Part shown: positions 24,406 through 33,409 of the stretch, one piece after another | Layout of the letters: every line of letters begins with the position of its first letter | Numbering within the stretch: position 1 is the stretch's first letter | Source: Mobilitalea torta | GTDB lineage: Bacteria; Bacillota; Clostridia; Lachnospirales; Lachnospiraceae | DNA: 64,000 nt | Assembly (NCBI RefSeq): GCF_050433395.1 | Contig: NZ_JBNPXH010000013.1 | Location: 62,001-126,000 of the forward strand | Direction: 5' to 3' | Position numbers and translations under genes: made by a program | Notes under the pieces: model-generated | Told to the model about the DNA's origin: nothing | The model's database searches: none | Seen by the model: the letters and a program-made list of their open reading frames with translations, nothing else

Positions 24406-26160
24406 ATGATTAAGGTTCAAAACTTGTCCTACTCATATCCGCAAAAGGATTTATATAAAAACATTTCATTTACAATAGAAGATAATGTACATTGTGCCTT
24501 GATCGGCACCAATGGTACAGGAAAAAGTACGCTGCTCGATTTACTGATGCACTCCGAAGATTATCTGTACGATGGAAAAATAGTAATTGACAATACAGGC
24601 AGAATTGGATATGTCAGTCAATTTTCGCAATTAGATCCCAAAGAAGATATAACCGTGTTTCAGTATATCAGCGACGAATTTGTCAGGCATGAGAAGAAAA
24701 TATTTGATCTTTGTAAGCAAATGGAGACTGCTGTAGATCTGGAAAAGATCTTCGAGGAATATCAAAAAGAATTAGAGGAATGGGATGCAATTGATGGAGC
24801 GTCTTACGAAATCAATATTAGGAAGCAATTAAAGCTGGCTGATCTGAAAAAGCTGGAAGAGCAGAAGCTCAGCAGTCTGAGCGGCGGAGAATTCAAGCTG
24901 GTTCAGGTAATCAGAGGGATACTGCTGAGTCCACGGTTTCTTATTATGGATGAACCGGATGTGTTTTTAGATTTTAAACATCTGAATGCATTAAGAAATC
25001 TCATCAATGCCCATAAGGGAACGCTTCTTATCATCACACATAACCGGTACTTGTTAAACCATTGCTTTAACAAGATACTTCACATGGAAAATATGGATGT
25101 CCAGGAATTTGACGGAACCTATACAGAATATAATTATGAACTGCTTGCCACAAAGATTGATTTACAAGAAGCAGCTGCCGCAGACCAGGAAGAGATTGAC
25201 CGCCAGAGCAGAATCTTAGATAAATCCAGAGCGAAAGCGACGGCAATGGATAACTCGTCCCTTGGAAGAGCCGTACATGCAAGACAGACCTTGGTGGACC
25301 GGCTGAAGGCAAGAAAAACAAAGGCTCCTTTTGTGGATATCAAGCAGCCGGAAATTTACTTTGAGCCGGAGAATGAAGTAACAGAGGAAAATATTCTGGA
25401 ATTGACGGATTACAGCGTTGCCTTTGACGAGCAGCTTTTAGAACATGTGGATTTTGAAATGAAGCCGGGAGAGCATGCAGCAATTGTAGGGAGTAACGGA
25501 ACCGGAAAAACAACAATGTTATGTGAGATTTTTGAAAATAAGAAGGACACGATCAAACTTAGTAAAGAGGCGGAGGTTGGCATGTTTTCTCAGATTACAG
25601 GCTCATTATATGACGATGAGAAAACCCTGCTTGAAATTTTTGAAGAAAAAGATTTTGGTACAAAAACGGATATAGAGAATTATTTGAAAAAATATGGTTT
25701 TGAAGGAGAGACCCTGGGGCAGAAAGTGAGTGAATTATCTGGCGGAGAAAAAGATTTGTTTCAATTGTCGGTGCTCTCATTAGAAAAAGCCAACTTCCTG
25801 CTGCTGGATGAACCGACGGGACATTTGGATGTTTATGCGCAGATTGCATTAGAACGGGCGATTTCAGAGTACAAAGGTGCAATTCTTATGGTGTCCCATG
25901 ATTACTATACGGTGGCTAATTGCATGGACTATGTACTGTTGATAGAGAATAACACGGTGCGCAGAATGAGCATCCGTAAATTCCGGCAGATGATTTATGC
26001 CAATCACTTCGACAAGGATTATCTGCTGCTGGAGGAAAAGAAAAAAGAAACGGAAACCAGAATTCAACAGCTGCTTCGAGTGAATGAATTTGAAAAGGCA
26101 AAGGCTCTGATGGAGTCCTTAGAAGATATGATTAAAAAAATGAAAATTTCAATGGCCTAA
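24406..26160 (+). CDS. ABC-F family ATPase
   Basis: A soluble protein of 584 residues with two ATPase domains and no membrane segment. Domain 1 has Walker A GTNGTGKST (about 37), signature LSGGEFKLVQ and Walker B LIMDEPDVFLDF. The linker (about 235-330) is charged, with HARQTLVDRLKARK. Domain 2 has GSNGTGKTT, LSGGEKDLFQ and LLLDEPTGHLDV, then a coiled-coil end. ABC-F proteins act on ribosomes in translation or drug protection; the subfamily is not assigned. The start is the ATG behind GGGAGGTAATC. The promoter resembles that of the lipoprotein gene. Confidence 0.9.
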   Translation: MIKVQNLSYSYPQKDLYKNISFTIEDNVHCALIGTNGTGKSTLLDLLMHSEDYLYDGKIVIDNTGRIGYVSQFSQLDPKEDITVFQYISDEFVRHEKKIFDLCKQMETAVDLEKIFEEYQKELEEWDAIDGASYEINIRKQLKLADLKKLEEQKLSSLSGGEFKLVQVIRGILLSPRFLIMDEPDVFLDFKHLNALRNLINAHKGTLLIITHNRYLLNHCFNKILHMENMDVQEFDGTYTEYNYELLATKIDLQEAAAADQEEIDRQSRILDKSRAKATAMDNSSLGRAVHARQTLVDRLKARKTKAPFVDIKQPEIYFEPENEVTEENILELTDYSVAFDEQLLEHVDFEMKPGEHAAIVGSNGTGKTTMLCEIFENKKDTIKLSKEAEVGMFSQITGSLYDDEKTLLEIFEEKDFGTKTDIENYLKKYGFEGETLGQKVSELSGGEKDLFQLSVLSLEKANFLLLDEPTGHLDVYAQIALERAISEYKGAILMVSHDYYTVANCMDYVLLIENNTVRRMSIRKFRQMIYANHFDKDYLLLEEKKKETETRIQQLLRVNEFEKAKALMESLEDMIKKMKISMA

Positions 26161-26238
26161 TAAGGCGGTATGGATGTTATAATGGAAAGCAAAGTTGGAG
26201 ATATTAAAGTTTAAGTTTAAATAAAGGAGGATTTATCT

Positions 26239-26586
26239 ATGAACAAGTTTATTTTTAGCGATTATTTTCATGAGCCTCAGGGGAAAATTGCCAAGCGTAT
26301 GATTTTCAAAAGCGATAATGTAATTGCCTTTGTTCTAAACATTGCCAAAGGGGAAATACTTCCGGGGCACACGCATCTGGAATCCACCCTTTTTCTGCAG
26401 GTTATGGAAGGCAATGCCAAGGTTGTTACAGATGGAAAGGAAACCTTGTTGCAGGTGGGTGAGTTAATGCAGGTTGATGGGCAGGAAAGCCTGCAGGTTA
26501 TAAACATCGGTGAAGATGTCCTGCGTCTGTTTGTCACAATTTCGCCCATGGGCTCAGAGGCCTTTGCAACAGATGCAAATGTTTAA
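26239..26586 (+). CDS. Cupin-domain protein
   Basis: A 115-residue single-domain cupin. The first cupin motif is GHTHLESTLFLQVMEG (residues 47-62), giving two His and a Glu for metal, and the second (VGELMQVDGQESLQV) lacks the usual His. Such proteins bind metals or small ligands, often as sensors or minor enzymes. AAAGGAGG precedes the ATG, and a TATAAT lies about 60 bases upstream. It is monocistronic with its own terminator. The function is unknown. Confidence 0.82.
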   Translation: MNKFIFSDYFHEPQGKIAKRMIFKSDNVIAFVLNIAKGEILPGHTHLESTLFLQVMEGNAKVVTDGKETLLQVGELMQVDGQESLQVINIGEDVLRLFVTISPMGSEAFATDANV

Positions 26587-26645
26587 TGATTAGCAACACA
26601 TACAGAAACAATTTGTATACTTAATAAGATGAAATATTATTTTAG

Positions 26646-26676
26646 AAACGCACTCATATAGAAATGGGTGCGTTTT
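26646..26676 (+). terminator. Terminator of the cupin gene
   Basis: AAACGCAC (26646-26653) pairs with GTGCGTTT (26668-26675) and runs into TTTT. Confidence 0.75.
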
Positions 26677-26754
26677 GCTGTAGAATAATGATTAAATACT
26701 TTGTGATTTCTAAATTAATGGTATATAATGGAGGAAAGGTGTGACAGGAGATTT

Positions 26755-26853
26755 ATGTGGAGGGATTACTTACAAGAGGAGATTTTGCTCCTAAAGGTTG
26801 CTGATTCGTACACTCAGTGTAGTAAAGAGAAATTAAAACAGCCGAGAAAATAA
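26755..26853 (+). CDS. Small open frame, 32 codons, doubtful
   Basis: An ATG behind CAGGAG starts a 32-codon frame (MWRDYLQEEILLLKVADSYT, then a basic end). A TATAAT box lies just upstream. It could be a small protein or the surviving 5' end of a deleted gene, as is common in this window. Not recognised. The following bases up to 26915 hold no gene. Confidence 0.3.
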   Translation: MWRDYLQEEILLLKVADSYTQCSKEKLKQPRK

Positions 26854-26915
26854 ATGCGGTTGACCGGAACCTACCGTTTTTGATGGAGCCATTGGCGGAC
26901 ATTCAATGAACTTTG

Positions 26916-27179
26916 ATGAATGCCATACCAACATGGAAGGTATTCTATGAAACACATAAACGTGACAATAATATTGTTATCATGTGTGTGGCAGGATGTG
27001 ATGAAAAAGACAGCACTAGAATAACTGTAACTTTTTTACCGGAAGAAGCCAGATTAAATGCTCCAGAAAATAAAGGTATTTTAGTATCAGTAAGCGAGAA
27101 TTTAGGTAAAAAGAAAGTAGATTATATTATAGATAATATAATAGATTTATATGATCAATACAAAGCAATTTATCTTTGA
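26916..27179 (+). CDS. Hypothetical protein, 87 aa
   Basis: An unrecognised small protein with a beta-rich centre (NNIVIMCVAGCDE) and a helical tail (DYIIDNIIDLYDQYKAIY). No clear ribosome site precedes the ATG at 26916 or the TTG before it, so this may be the C-terminal part of a truncated gene. The nitroreductase gene follows 44 bases later. Confidence 0.45.
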   Translation: MNAIPTWKVFYETHKRDNNIVIMCVAGCDEKDSTRITVTFLPEEARLNAPENKGILVSVSENLGKKKVDYIIDNIIDLYDQYKAIYL

Positions 27180-27223
27180 GATATAAAGAGGACAAAAAAT
27201 ATTTAATAGTTGGAGATGATTTC

Positions 27224-27943
27224 ATGCGCAGCGCGATAGAAAGCAGGGTTTCAAGGAGAAAATTTGAAAAGGAACCCATTACAGACCGGGAAAAAGAAAA
27301 TATTATGACCCTTATTCATCAATTAAATGAAGCATCCGGTTTAACTATGACGTTCCTGGAGGATGGAAGCAGTGCCTTTGGAAAGCTGAGAAAAAGTTAT
27401 GGGTTATTTACCAATGTACGTTCTCTTATATTGATGAAAGGCAAGAAAGAGGATAAGGATCTGAAAGAAAAGATCGGATATTACGGAGAAGATTTCGTTC
27501 TTGCTGTCACTGATTTAGGTCTTGGATCATGCTGGGTCGGAGGTACCTTTGATAAAGAGGGATTAACTGTTGATAGCGGTGAAGAATTGGCTTGCGTCGT
27601 GGTAGTGGGTAAAGTGGCAGCGCCTTCCCTGACAGAGAAAGTGGTACGCTCAGCTACCCATAGAAAAGGGAAGAGCATGGGCGAGCGAATCGTAAGCGAT
27701 CATCCTTTGCCCCAATGGGTGCAAAACGGTATGGAAGCTGTACTATTGGCCCCAAGTGCTAAGAACACACAAAAAGTAATGTTTCAATATGAGAACAACA
27801 CCTTAAGCGCCCGGATTGCCAATGACTATTCGATGGATCTGATTGATTTAGGGATTGCAAAGAAACATTTTGAGATAGGAGCAGAGGCAGAAGTAAAAGG
27901 GAAGTTTGAATTTGGGAATGGAGGTATCTTTCATCTGGAATAA
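27224..27943 (+). CDS. Nitroreductase-family protein
   Basis: A 239-residue putative flavoprotein. The start MRSAIESRVSRRKFE is the typical nitroreductase opening with the Arg-Ser-x-Arg FMN phosphate region. GYYGEDFVLAVTDLGLGSCW (about 85-105) is the second conserved block, and the C-terminal half is another nitroreductase-like lobe (WVQNGMEAVLLAPSAKNTQ), fitting the TM1586 type with two lobes in one chain. GGAG is eight bases before the ATG. The substrate is unknown. It is followed by a truncated transporter gene. Confidence 0.85.
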   Translation: MRSAIESRVSRRKFEKEPITDREKENIMTLIHQLNEASGLTMTFLEDGSSAFGKLRKSYGLFTNVRSLILMKGKKEDKDLKEKIGYYGEDFVLAVTDLGLGSCWVGGTFDKEGLTVDSGEELACVVVVGKVAAPSLTEKVVRSATHRKGKSMGERIVSDHPLPQWVQNGMEAVLLAPSAKNTQKVMFQYENNTLSARIANDYSMDLIDLGIAKKHFEIGAEAEVKGKFEFGNGGIFHLE

Positions 27944-27963
27944 GCAATAACAGGGGGATTTTT

Positions 27964-28188
27964 ATGTGGATTCTATATGCTTTTGGCTCGGCAGTATTTG
28001 CAGGTATGACATCTGTTTTAGCAAAGACAGGGATTAAAAATACGGATTCCAATCTAGCGGCTGCTTTGCGGACTGTCATTGTGCTTTTATTTTCTTGGGT
28101 GATGGTTTTTGTTGCAAGTTCACAGCATACCGTTCCAGCAATTCCTGCGAATAGCCTTTTGTTCCTGCAACGAAAAAGGAGCACTTGA
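27964..28188 (+). pseudogene. EamA/DMT transporter, truncated after 60 residues
   Basis: A ribosome site (CAGGGGGA) and ATG start the first two helices of an EamA-family (drug/metabolite) permease: MWILYAFGSAVFAGMTSVLA and AALRTVIVLLFSWVMVFV. The frame then ends in QRKRST instead of continuing for about 80 more residues to the family's minimum. The stop is followed at once by a terminator, so most of the gene was deleted. Confidence 0.75.
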
Positions 28189-28227
28189 TAGAGTGAAATT
28201 AACCACACTCATTAAGTGCTTTTTTTG
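28180..28227 (+). terminator. Terminator upstream of the pst operon
   Basis: AGCACTT (28180-28186) pairs with AAGTGCT (28214-28220) followed by TTTTTTT. An inner stem GAGTG/CACTC (28191-28195, 28206-28210) extends the fold. Confidence 0.85.
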
Positions 28228-28249
28228 TAGCCATCCGGTGTCCTGATAT

Positions 28250-28303
28250 TTTACAAACATTTAACATGCAATTAACACAGAGAATACGGTATTACTGTAT
28301 AAT
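28250..28303 (+). promoter_or_regulatory. Pho box and promoter of the pst operon
   Basis: Three direct repeats spaced exactly 11 bases: TTTACA (28250), TTAACA (28261) and TTAACA (28272). This is the PhoP/PhoB-type box known in Firmicutes, where TTAACA repeats with 5-bp gaps recruit the response regulator under phosphate starvation. TATAAT at 28298-28303 lies 20 bases after the last repeat, and no good -35 box is present, as expected for an activated promoter. Confidence 0.88.
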
Positions 28304-28363
28304 TAATTAGTGCTTGTCATGAGAGAGATGATGGCAATTTAAAATATTAAACGAGGGTGACAA

Positions 28364-29161
28364 ATGAATGATCTAATGTTAAAGTCCGGGCAAAGAGCCA
28401 AGATAAAAACAGAAGCGGTAAACCTGTTTTATGGCAGCTTCCAAGCTCTTAAGGGTGTTACGATGGACATTAAGGAATGTGCTATTACAGCCATAATTGG
28501 GCCGTCGGGATGCGGTAAGTCTTCCCTTCTGCGCCTTTTTAACCGTATGAATGACCTGATACCGGGGGTTAGGGTAGAGGGAAAATTAATGCTGGATGGT
28601 GTTTCGGTCTATGATAAGAATATGGATGTTGTTACACTGAAAAAAAGGGTTGGCATGGTTTTTCAAAAACCGAATCCCTTTCCCATGTCGGTCTATGATA
28701 ATATGACTTTCGGTCCAAGGCATCATGGAATAAAGCAAAGGAACCGTCTTGATGAGATTGTGGAGAGAAATCTGCGGCAGGTTTCCTTATGGGACGAATT
28801 GAAGGACAAGCTGAAGGAATCTGCTTTTGAGCTTTCTCCTGGACAGCAGCAGCGTCTGTGTATTGCCCGTGCATTGACTGTGGAGCCTGAGGTTATATTG
28901 ATGGACGAATCCTGCAGTGCTCTTGATCCGGAATCTACAATGAAGGTGGAAGAGTTAATGGAGGAGCTGGCCCAAAAATATACCATTATTATTGTAACTC
29001 ATAGTATGGAGCAAGCGGCAAGGGTGTCTCACATGACAGCGTTTATGATGATGGATCAGGATAGGGCGGGGACATTGGTGGAGTATGCTTCAACATCAGA
29101 AATCTTTGCCAATCCCAGGGATAAACGTACGGAGGACTATATTACAGGCCGGTTTGGATAA
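28364..29161 (+). CDS. pstB: Phosphate ABC transporter ATP-binding protein 1
   Basis: The ATPase of the Pst phosphate importer, 265 residues. Walker A GPSGCGKSS (about 46-54), Q-loop VGMVFQKPNPFP, signature ELSPGQQQR (SGGQ changed to SPGQ), Walker B ILMDESCSALDP with the catalytic Glu kept but Pro changed to Ser, and H-loop IVTHS. It is unusual that the gene comes first in the operon and that a second, divergent pstB lies at the end. The two are probably partners: this one supplies the intact nucleotide site. Controlled by a Pho box just upstream. Confidence 0.93.
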   Translation: MNDLMLKSGQRAKIKTEAVNLFYGSFQALKGVTMDIKECAITAIIGPSGCGKSSLLRLFNRMNDLIPGVRVEGKLMLDGVSVYDKNMDVVTLKKRVGMVFQKPNPFPMSVYDNMTFGPRHHGIKQRNRLDEIVERNLRQVSLWDELKDKLKESAFELSPGQQQRLCIARALTVEPEVILMDESCSALDPESTMKVEELMEELAQKYTIIIVTHSMEQAARVSHMTAFMMMDQDRAGTLVEYASTSEIFANPRDKRTEDYITGRFG

Positions 29162-29179
29162 AAATTGAGGATGAGGAAT

Positions 29180-30028
29180 ATGATGCAAACGAATATAACA
29201 AGCAAGCTGCTAAGACGAATAAGAGTAGCGGTCAGTGTTGTGATAGTGACCTTTTCTGTGGGTGCCATGTCTGCCTGCGGGCGGGCACCGGGCTCAGCCA
29301 CCATTGTTGCTGGCTCAACTTCCGTACAACCTTATGCCGAGGTTCTGGCAGAAGAGTACATGATTTTGAATCCAGGTACGGAGATTGATATTCAGGGCGG
29401 AGGATCTTCAGCCGGTATTACGGCGGCCCAGACACACAGCGCTGATATTGGAATGTCCTCCCGTGCCATGAAAGAGGAGGAGAAAGGTCTATGGAATGTA
29501 GAAATTGCCAGGGATGGATTAGTGTTAATCGTGAATCCTAAAAATCCAATACAAAACCTTACTCTGGATCAAATTCGTGATATCTATGCCGCCGAAATTA
29601 CTGACTGGAGTCAATTCGGAGGCGCGGAGGCAAGAATCAATATAATAGCGCGTGAAGAAGGCTCCGGTACAAGAAGTGCCTTTACGGAGCTGGTGATGAG
29701 GGAAACAGAGATAACCCCGAAAGCCATAGTCCAGGACTCCAATGGAGCGGTGCGGCAATTGGTTGCGGATGATCCCAATGCCATAGGCTTTATCTCTCTG
29801 GGGTTGGTTAATGATAATGTAAAAGCCTTGCATATAGCTGGCATCGAGGCCACGCGGGAAAATATAATGAATGGCAGCTACAGCATGTCCAGGCCGTTTT
29901 TATTTGTTACTAACGGTGAGCCGACGGGGCTGGCTAAAAGCTTCCTGGAGTTTACCCTTTCTTCCGAGGGGCAAAAACTACTGAGTCATGAGGGACTTAT
30001 TCCATCAGCAGAGGGAGAGGGAAAATGA
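29180..30028 (+). CDS. pstS: Phosphate-binding lipoprotein PstS
   Basis: The extracellular phosphate receptor of the Pst importer. A basic-hydrophobic signal peptide ends in the lipobox MSACG, then IVAGSTSVQPYAEVLAEEYM and GGGSSAGI form the first phosphate-binding loops. IAREEGSGTRSAF is the conserved second phosphate loop. The mature length of about 260 residues is normal. Several ATG codons are possible; 29180 or 29183 fit the GATGAGGA site. Its stop overlaps the pstC start. Confidence 0.93.
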   Translation: MMQTNITSKLLRRIRVAVSVVIVTFSVGAMSACGRAPGSATIVAGSTSVQPYAEVLAEEYMILNPGTEIDIQGGGSSAGITAAQTHSADIGMSSRAMKEEEKGLWNVEIARDGLVLIVNPKNPIQNLTLDQIRDIYAAEITDWSQFGGAEARINIIAREEGSGTRSAFTELVMRETEITPKAIVQDSNGAVRQLVADDPNAIGFISLGLVNDNVKALHIAGIEATRENIMNGSYSMSRPFLFVTNGEPTGLAKSFLEFTLSSEGQKLLSHEGLIPSAEGEGK

Positions 30029-30870
30029 AGAAGTTTAAGGAAAAATTATCAGAGCGGATATTTCTCGTAATTGCGCTTTCCGCCTTATCGGTGCTGGCGC
30101 TCATCACGGTGTTTATCTTTGTAAAAGGGGTACCGATTATTGCCAAGGTTGGCCTGTTGAACTTTGTTTTTGGGATGAAGTGGGCTCCCAGCCAGGGGGC
30201 CTATGGCATTTTCCCGATGATTGTGGGATCGGTATCGGTTACTTTAGGAGCAGCAATTCTGGGAGTTCCCGTTGCGATTTGCTGCAGTATTTTTCTGGCT
30301 GAGTTTGCTCCTGCAGCCCTTAGAAACATATTCAGGCCCGCTATTCAGCTGCTGGCCGGCATACCCTCCGTGGTATACGGGTTCTGGGGCGTGCTGTTCA
30401 TTGTGCCGATGATACGGAATCACCTGGGAGGACCGGGCTTAAGCATATTGGCCGGTTCTATCATTTTGGCCATTATGATTCTGCCGACGATCATCAGCAT
30501 CACCGAAGTCTCGCTCCTTGCTCTGCCCCGCCATTATAAAGATGGGGCTCTTGCATTGGGGCTGACCCACTGGCAGACGATTCGTTCCCTGCTGCTGCCT
30601 GCGGCGAAGTCGGGAATTGTTGCCGCTATTATCTTAGGTTTAGGCAGGTCAATTGGTGAGACAATGGCGGTCATTATGGTTCTTGGTAATGCAGTGGCAC
30701 TTCCAGAGTCAATTCTGGACCCGGTTCGGACGCTGACTACCAATATCGGTATTGAGATGGGGTATGCATCCGGCGAGCACCAGCAGGCGCTTTTCGCCAC
30801 AGGGATTGTTTTGTTTGTTATTATCATGATTCTGAATGCCGCAGCCCAATACATCACACGAAAGAAGTGA
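30025..30870 (+). CDS. pstC: Phosphate ABC transporter permease PstC
   Basis: A 281-residue inner membrane permease with six transmembrane helices. PstC marks: LLAGIPSVVYGFWG (about 112-125), the cytoplasmic coupling loop with ALALGLTHWQTIRSLLLPAA (about 176-195), and GLGRSIGETMAV. Its ATG overlaps the pstS stop by ATGA. It pairs with PstA to form the channel. The N-terminal cytoplasmic part is short, as usual for Firmicutes. Confidence 0.95.
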   Translation: MKKFKEKLSERIFLVIALSALSVLALITVFIFVKGVPIIAKVGLLNFVFGMKWAPSQGAYGIFPMIVGSVSVTLGAAILGVPVAICCSIFLAEFAPAALRNIFRPAIQLLAGIPSVVYGFWGVLFIVPMIRNHLGGPGLSILAGSIILAIMILPTIISITEVSLLALPRHYKDGALALGLTHWQTIRSLLLPAAKSGIVAAIILGLGRSIGETMAVIMVLGNAVALPESILDPVRTLTTNIGIEMGYASGEHQQALFATGIVLFVIIMILNAAAQYITRKK

Positions 30871-30877
30871 GGACACA

Positions 30878-31714
30878 ATGAGGATTAACGCGAAAACTTC
30901 CCAAAGGATAGCAAAATTTTTGATTTGGGCAGCTGCCCTTCTTGTTATAGTAATTCTTTTTTCCATCATTATTCATATTCTGATGAAGGGAATACCTATG
31001 ATCAGCTGGCAGTTTTTAACGGAGATCCCGCGGAATATGGGCCGTACCGGGGGTATTTCTTCTTCTATTGCCGGCACGCTGCTTGTGACTGCCGTAGCCG
31101 TTATTGTAGCAACCCCCTTTGGAATTGGGACAGCGATATACCTTACGGAATATACACGTGAAGGCAGAGTTACCCGCATTATCCGATTCAGCGCCGAGTC
31201 CTTGGCCGGAATACCATCCATTGTATATGGACTTTTTGGTTTCATCTTCTTTGTCATATACCTGAAAATGGGCTGGTCAATTTTATCCGGCGGATTAACC
31301 ATGGCGATCATGATTCTGCCCACTATCATCCGTACATCAGAAGAGGCAATCCGCACTGTGCCGCAGCTATACCGCGAGGTAGGCTTTTCTTTGGGATCCA
31401 CCAAGTGGCAGGCAGTAACCAGGACGGTGCTCCCGTCAGCACTTCCCGGTATCGTCAATGGAGTGATCTTGAGCATAGGGAGATGCGTAGCCGAGACAGC
31501 GGCGGTTATTTTAACAGCCGGTTCGGCACTGCGTATGCCCACATCGCTTTTTTCACCGACCCGAACAATGGCAGTTCATTTTTATATACTGGCGAGGGAG
31601 GGAATATCCATGGAGAATGCTTATGGAACGGCAGCGCTCCTAATTCTTCTGATTCTTCTGCTGAATGTTGGTTTCAATATGCTGGTCAATCGATTCATAG
31701 CGAAAGGCCGTTAA
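30878..31714 (+). CDS. pstA: Phosphate ABC transporter permease PstA
   Basis: A 278-residue permease with six transmembrane helices, partner of PstC. The family marks are ESLAGIPSIVYGLFGF (about 105-120), the coupling loop EVGFSLGSTKWQAVTRTVLP, and the late helices. The start is the ATG at 30878, eight bases after the pstC stop, behind GTGAGGAC. The second pstB begins ten bases after the stop. Confidence 0.95.
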   Translation: MRINAKTSQRIAKFLIWAAALLVIVILFSIIIHILMKGIPMISWQFLTEIPRNMGRTGGISSSIAGTLLVTAVAVIVATPFGIGTAIYLTEYTREGRVTRIIRFSAESLAGIPSIVYGLFGFIFFVIYLKMGWSILSGGLTMAIMILPTIIRTSEEAIRTVPQLYREVGFSLGSTKWQAVTRTVLPSALPGIVNGVILSIGRCVAETAAVILTAGSALRMPTSLFSPTRTMAVHFYILAREGISMENAYGTAALLILLILLLNVGFNMLVNRFIAKGR

Positions 31715-31724
31715 GAGGTGAATA

Positions 31725-32486
31725 ATGACACAGAAATCCAAAATAGAGATAAAAGGATTAAACTTTTATTATCAAGAAAAGCAGGTTATTAAAGACCTTA
31801 ACCTGAAAATACCCCAAAATGAGATTTTGGCTGTTTTCGGACCGGCTAACAGCGGTATAACAACCCTGCTTCGTACCTTGAACCGTCTGTGTGACCTGAC
31901 GTTCGGAACCCGCCAGGAGGGTGAGATCCTTTTGGACGGGAAAAACATCTTTGACCCGGACGTGAACGTGACAGAGCTGCGCCGCAGAGTAGGGATGGTC
32001 TTCGATGTACCGACCTCTCTGCCCATGTCCATCTTTGACAATGTGGCATTGGGCCCCCGCATGGGCGGAATGAAAACCAAGGCGGTTGTGGCCGAGAAGG
32101 TAGAAAAAGCACTTCGTATGTCTGCTCTCTGGGATGAGGTCAAGGACAGGCTGGATACCCCTGCAGCCAGGCTGTCCGGCGGTCAGCAGCAGCGCTTGTG
32201 CATTGCCAGAGTTCTGGCTCTGGAGCCCGAGGTTATCCTGCTGGACAGACCCTGTTCGGCTCTTGACCCGATATCAACGTCCAAAATTGAGGAATCCTTA
32301 AAACAGCTTCAGGAGCAGTTCACTATTATCATTGCCCCGCATACGGTTCAGCAGGCCGGGCGTATCGCTGACCGGGTGGCATTCATGTTAATGGGAGATC
32401 TGATAGAACAAGGCATTACCCAGGATGTCTTTTCCTTCCCCAAGGATAAGCGGACGGACGATTACCTTACCGGACGATTTGGTTAA
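31725..32486 (+). CDS. Degenerate second PstB (ATPase-dead paralog)
   Basis: A 253-residue PstB homologue that keeps the PstB outline (LSGGQQQRLCIAR, CSALDP, KDKRTDDYLTGRFG end) but has lost the nucleotide-site residues. Walker A reads GPANSGITT (Lys to Ile), Q-loop VGMVFDVPTS (Gln to Asp), Walker B LLDRPCSALDP (catalytic Glu to Arg). The H-loop His is present (APHT). It retains the standard signature that PstB1 lacks. A heterodimer would have one complete site and one dead site. It should not hydrolyse ATP alone. It is the last gene of the pst operon. Confidence 0.9.
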   Translation: MTQKSKIEIKGLNFYYQEKQVIKDLNLKIPQNEILAVFGPANSGITTLLRTLNRLCDLTFGTRQEGEILLDGKNIFDPDVNVTELRRRVGMVFDVPTSLPMSIFDNVALGPRMGGMKTKAVVAEKVEKALRMSALWDEVKDRLDTPAARLSGGQQQRLCIARVLALEPEVILLDRPCSALDPISTSKIEESLKQLQEQFTIIIAPHTVQQAGRIADRVAFMLMGDLIEQGITQDVFSFPKDKRTDDYLTGRFG

Positions 32487-32581
32487 AATCCAAAACAGGA
32501 ACCGGAAAGTACGAAGCCGCTGCCCGAAAAAATCTTTGTAATATATAGCAATCCAGTTTATAATGGAGGCAAAGAAAATAT

Positions 32582-33334
32582 ATGGGAGATATCAATATGA
32601 TAGATGTAAAAGGAAAATGGGTATTAGTAACCGGTGCCAGCCGCGGAGTTGGCAGACAAATTGCTTTGAAAATGGCCGAACTTGGATCTAATATTGTAGT
32701 TCACAGCAGAAATTTGAGCCATACCGCGAAGCTGGTAAAGGAGCTTGAAGCATTTGGGGTAAACGCCTGTGCTGTTCAGGCGGAGCTGTCCGATCAAGCT
32801 CAGGTAAAGTCCATGCTGGATGAAGTAAATCATGTGGTGCCGCAGATCGATATCCTGTTCAACAATGCAGGTATCTCAACCGGCTATAATCAAAACCTGT
32901 ATGAGCATTCCCTTGAGGCATTCAGGACATGCTACGAGATTAATATGATTGCTGTTGCCCATATTTGCTACAATTTTTTGCCTGGCATGCTCAATCGCGG
33001 TTTTGGCAGGATAATAAATACCACCAGCGGAGTGAAAAATCAACCGGAGTTATCTGCTTATGCTGCAAGTAAGGCGGCTCTTGATAAGTTTGTCCGGGAT
33101 TTTGCCCCAACCTTGGAGGGAACCGGCGTTATGATGAATCTCATGGATCCCGGCTGGCTGAGGACGGATCTCGGCGGGGCAGGTGCGCCTAATGCCGTGG
33201 AGACAGTTGTGCCCGGTGCAATTATAGGCGCATTGCTGGACGACAACAAGAGCGGCAGATGGATCAGTGCACAGGATTATGCCGGTCTGACGGTAGAAGA
33301 GGCTGTCGCCAAAGCCGCAGTGCTGCTGAAGTAG
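32582..33334 (+). CDS. Short-chain dehydrogenase/reductase
   Basis: A 250-residue cytoplasmic NAD(P)-dependent oxidoreductase of the classical SDR family. Coenzyme loop TGASRGVG (about 17-24), NNAG (about 91-94), the Ser at TTSG and the active-site YAASK (about 160-164) are all present; an Arg/Asn-rich HSRNLS after strand 2 suggests NADP. Substrate unknown. The start may be 32582 (GGAGG 13 bases upstream) or the ATG at 32597 (GGGAG eight bases upstream). It has its own terminator. Confidence 0.88.
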   Translation: MGDINMIDVKGKWVLVTGASRGVGRQIALKMAELGSNIVVHSRNLSHTAKLVKELEAFGVNACAVQAELSDQAQVKSMLDEVNHVVPQIDILFNNAGISTGYNQNLYEHSLEAFRTCYEINMIAVAHICYNFLPGMLNRGFGRIINTTSGVKNQPELSAYAASKAALDKFVRDFAPTLEGTGVMMNLMDPGWLRTDLGGAGAPNAVETVVPGAIIGALLDDNKSGRWISAQDYAGLTVEEAVAKAAVLLK

Positions 33335-33409
33335 AAGAGCAGGGCGGTAAATGTAAACGGGATGTTTGCCAATGAAACCTTATAAGTAAAATGCAATTGT
33401 GTACAAAGT

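Noticed and set aside
33340..33375. A cre-like catabolite repression site near the end of the SDR gene
   Set aside because: TGTAAACGGGATGTTT departs from the consensus in key positions and is upstream of a terminator.
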